Of a stretch of DNA of 15,309 nt, positions 14,215 to 15,309 are shown piece after piece. A model generated the notes under the pieces. The model was given only the letters and a program-made list of their open reading frames with translations. It made no database searches and had not been told where the DNA came from. The position numbers were made by a program, and so were the translations under genes. Source of the stretch: JBDKTK01 sp039680225 (GTDB taxonomy: Bacteria; Desulfobacterota; Syntrophia; Syntrophales; UBA4778); contig JBDKTK010000217.1 of NCBI GenBank assembly GCA_039680225.1, forward strand, positions 1 through 15,309, read 5' to 3'. Positions within the stretch are counted from its first letter, which is position 1; each line of letters starts with the position of its first letter.

Positions 14215-15309
14215 TTATTTCTTCGCCACCCCCTGGGCTTCGATCAGCTGCGGCGTCTGTTCGCAATTATTCTGCTTTCTCGCCGTGCGCTCGACCTGGG
14301 GCTTCACGTAAATGAACAAGTCATTGGCGGCTATTGTGCCGTCCTTCCTCACAACCTCTTCATTCTTTATGCCCTTCAGCATGAAATATGTGAAAAGCCC
14401 GTGACGTTTTTCATCATATGAAGAACTGACCTGCTCTCCTGAAGAGGCGGTCATTATTGTCAGATTTTGTGGGGCGCTGTAACTCTGTAAATTCATGACG
14501 AGCGGCCGGGTCCCTTTGGCCAGGACAGATCTGCCGCCCGCGCCTGAGAAGCAGGAATCCATTGCGACAAAGACTTCCTTTGCGGGCAATCTGCCCAGGA
14601 CATCATACAGTCTCTTTATGGGGTAGCCAGTATGGTCTATGAATGCCGGGTCGCCGTCATAAGGGACCATGTATGCTTCGCCGGTTTTCGGGTTGGGAGA
14701 CCCGTGCCCGGAAAAATAAATGAAAACGGTCCCGTCCTTTTCGACATTGTTCGTCAGCCACCGTTCGAAATATTTCTCAAAATCGCTTTTGGCCGCGTTT
14801 TCGTTGATCATCAATATTATGTTCTCTTCCGGGTAGCCCATGGCTTTGATCAGGTATTCCCTCACCAGTTTCGCGTCCTTGACCGCGTAATCCGCTTTAG
14901 GGAGTTTCATCCGGTAAGTTTCAATTCCGATTACGATGGCAAAGGCATTCTTTCGGGAAAGCACCCGGGTGATGGGGACTGCTTCAATATCGGTGCCCGC
15001 GGCCAATTCTTCGATATTCGTCGAAGGAGTGGAAGCCGTTTTGGCGTTTTCACCTGATATGAGGGCGAATTTGGTCGACCTTTCATTCCTGTCATACTGG
15101 ACTTCGAAGGTGATGTGTTCCTTGATGTTCGTGACGGGTGTGGCGACAATTTCCGCCAGGCCGAAAGTGCAAACGTCCACGACGAACAGGCTGCCGCCTT
15201 TCAGTACCTTGCCGAGGGTGGTTTCACCCTGGATGACCCGGAATATATCGGAAATAACCCTGTTATCTATTTTCTTGGTATCGATAGGGGACCCGAATCT
15301 GGCCAGGAG
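14215..15309 (-). CDS. Caspase-family (peptidase C14-like) protein, N-terminus beyond window
   Basis: Bacterial caspase-like cysteine peptidase. The frame stays open to the right edge, giving 364 visible residues, so the GTG at 15180 is probably internal. The caspase fold starts around NAFAIVIGIETY and runs through ADYAVKDAKLVREYL, FIYFSGHGSPNP and VAMDSCFSGAGG. The catalytic His is encoded at 14704-14706 and the catalytic Cys at 14551-14553, 51 residues apart as usual. TIMTASSGEQVSSSYDEKRHGLFTYFMLKGI is the conserved third strand-loop, split here only by the family's normal variation. About 120 residues before the domain show no motif I know and are strand-rich; no signal peptide can be judged because the start is absent. 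Substrates and role of such proteins outside studied defence and death systems are unknown. It ends in a clear terminator and is not in the fbp operon. Confidence 0.9.
   Translation of the reverse strand, partial: LLARFGSPIDTKKIDNRVISDIFRVIQGETTLGKVLKGGSLFVVDVCTFGLAEIVATPVTNIKEHITFEVQYDRNERSTKFALISGENAKTASTPSTNIEELAAGTDIEAVPITRVLSRKNAFAIVIGIETYRMKLPKADYAVKDAKLVREYLIKAMGYPEENIILMINENAAKSDFEKYFERWLTNNVEKDGTVFIYFSGHGSPNPKTGEAYMVPYDGDPAFIDHTGYPIKRLYDVLGRLPAKEVFVAMDSCFSGAGGRSVLAKGTRPLVMNLQSYSAPQNLTIMTASSGEQVSSSYDEKRHGLFTYFMLKGIKNEEVVRKDGTIAANDLFIYVKPQVERTARKQNNCEQTPQLIEAQGVAKK

Noticed and set aside
14215..15180. Caspase-like gene starting at the GTG at 15180
   Set aside because: The same frame continues without a stop through all 43 upstream codons to the window edge, so the real start is most likely outside.
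1..15309. Mobile elements, CRISPR arrays, tRNA or rRNA genes
   Set aside because: I looked for transposase motifs, regularly spaced repeats and cloverleaf-type sequences and saw none. Nearly all of the window is accounted for by housekeeping genes with short gaps.

Overview
The window is about 15.3 kb of gene-dense, GC-rich bacterial chromosome. Almost all of it is housekeeping sequence. Arginine codon AGG and isoleucine codon ATA are used heavily despite the high GC. A linked set xseA-xseB-ispA-dxs-tlyA-ispH, a tmk-holB-ricT-metG block, a stand-alone 2[4Fe-4S] ferredoxin and a caspase-like protein together suggest a diderm anaerobe of the Desulfobacterota/Nitrospirota type. That placement is an inference from gene order and style; there is no rRNA or other phylogenetic marker to settle it.

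Region 1 (1-5923, plus strand) is one tight run of genes: both exonuclease VII subunits (xseA truncated by the left edge), farnesyl diphosphate synthase, DXP synthase, a TlyA-type rRNA 2'-O-methyltransferase and HMBPP reductase. Genes overlap or are 6-12 bp apart, so this is very probably one operon. It holds the first (Dxs) and last (IspH) enzymes of the MEP isoprenoid pathway plus the prenyltransferase that uses their products.

Region 2 (5924-7117, plus) has a small lipoprotein gene, then, behind an AT-rich putative promoter, two small Fe-S genes: an NifU C-terminal-type scaffold and a 57-residue ferredoxin. A hairpin followed by a T-rich tract ends this unit.

Region 3 (7198-11648, plus) is tmk, holB, ricT and metG at 15-24 bp spacing: nucleotide supply for DNA synthesis, the clamp-loader delta' subunit, a PSP1/RicT Fe-S protein and methionyl-tRNA synthetase with a C-terminal tRNA-binding domain. 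A strong hairpin lies between metG and the convergent genes.

Region 4 (11678-14126, minus) is a two-gene gluconeogenic operon, class I fructose-1,6-bisphosphatase followed by an unusual 473-residue class II aldolase-like protein, with a putative promoter just upstream. Immediately upstream lies an intrinsic terminator for region 5 (14215-15309, minus), a caspase-family (C14-like) protein whose N-terminus is beyond the right edge.

I found no mobile element, CRISPR array, tRNA, rRNA or defence island. The least ordinary items are the aldolase with altered motifs, the caspase-like protein, and the hairpin that helps decide the tmk start. I do not see convincing evidence of a wholly new system.
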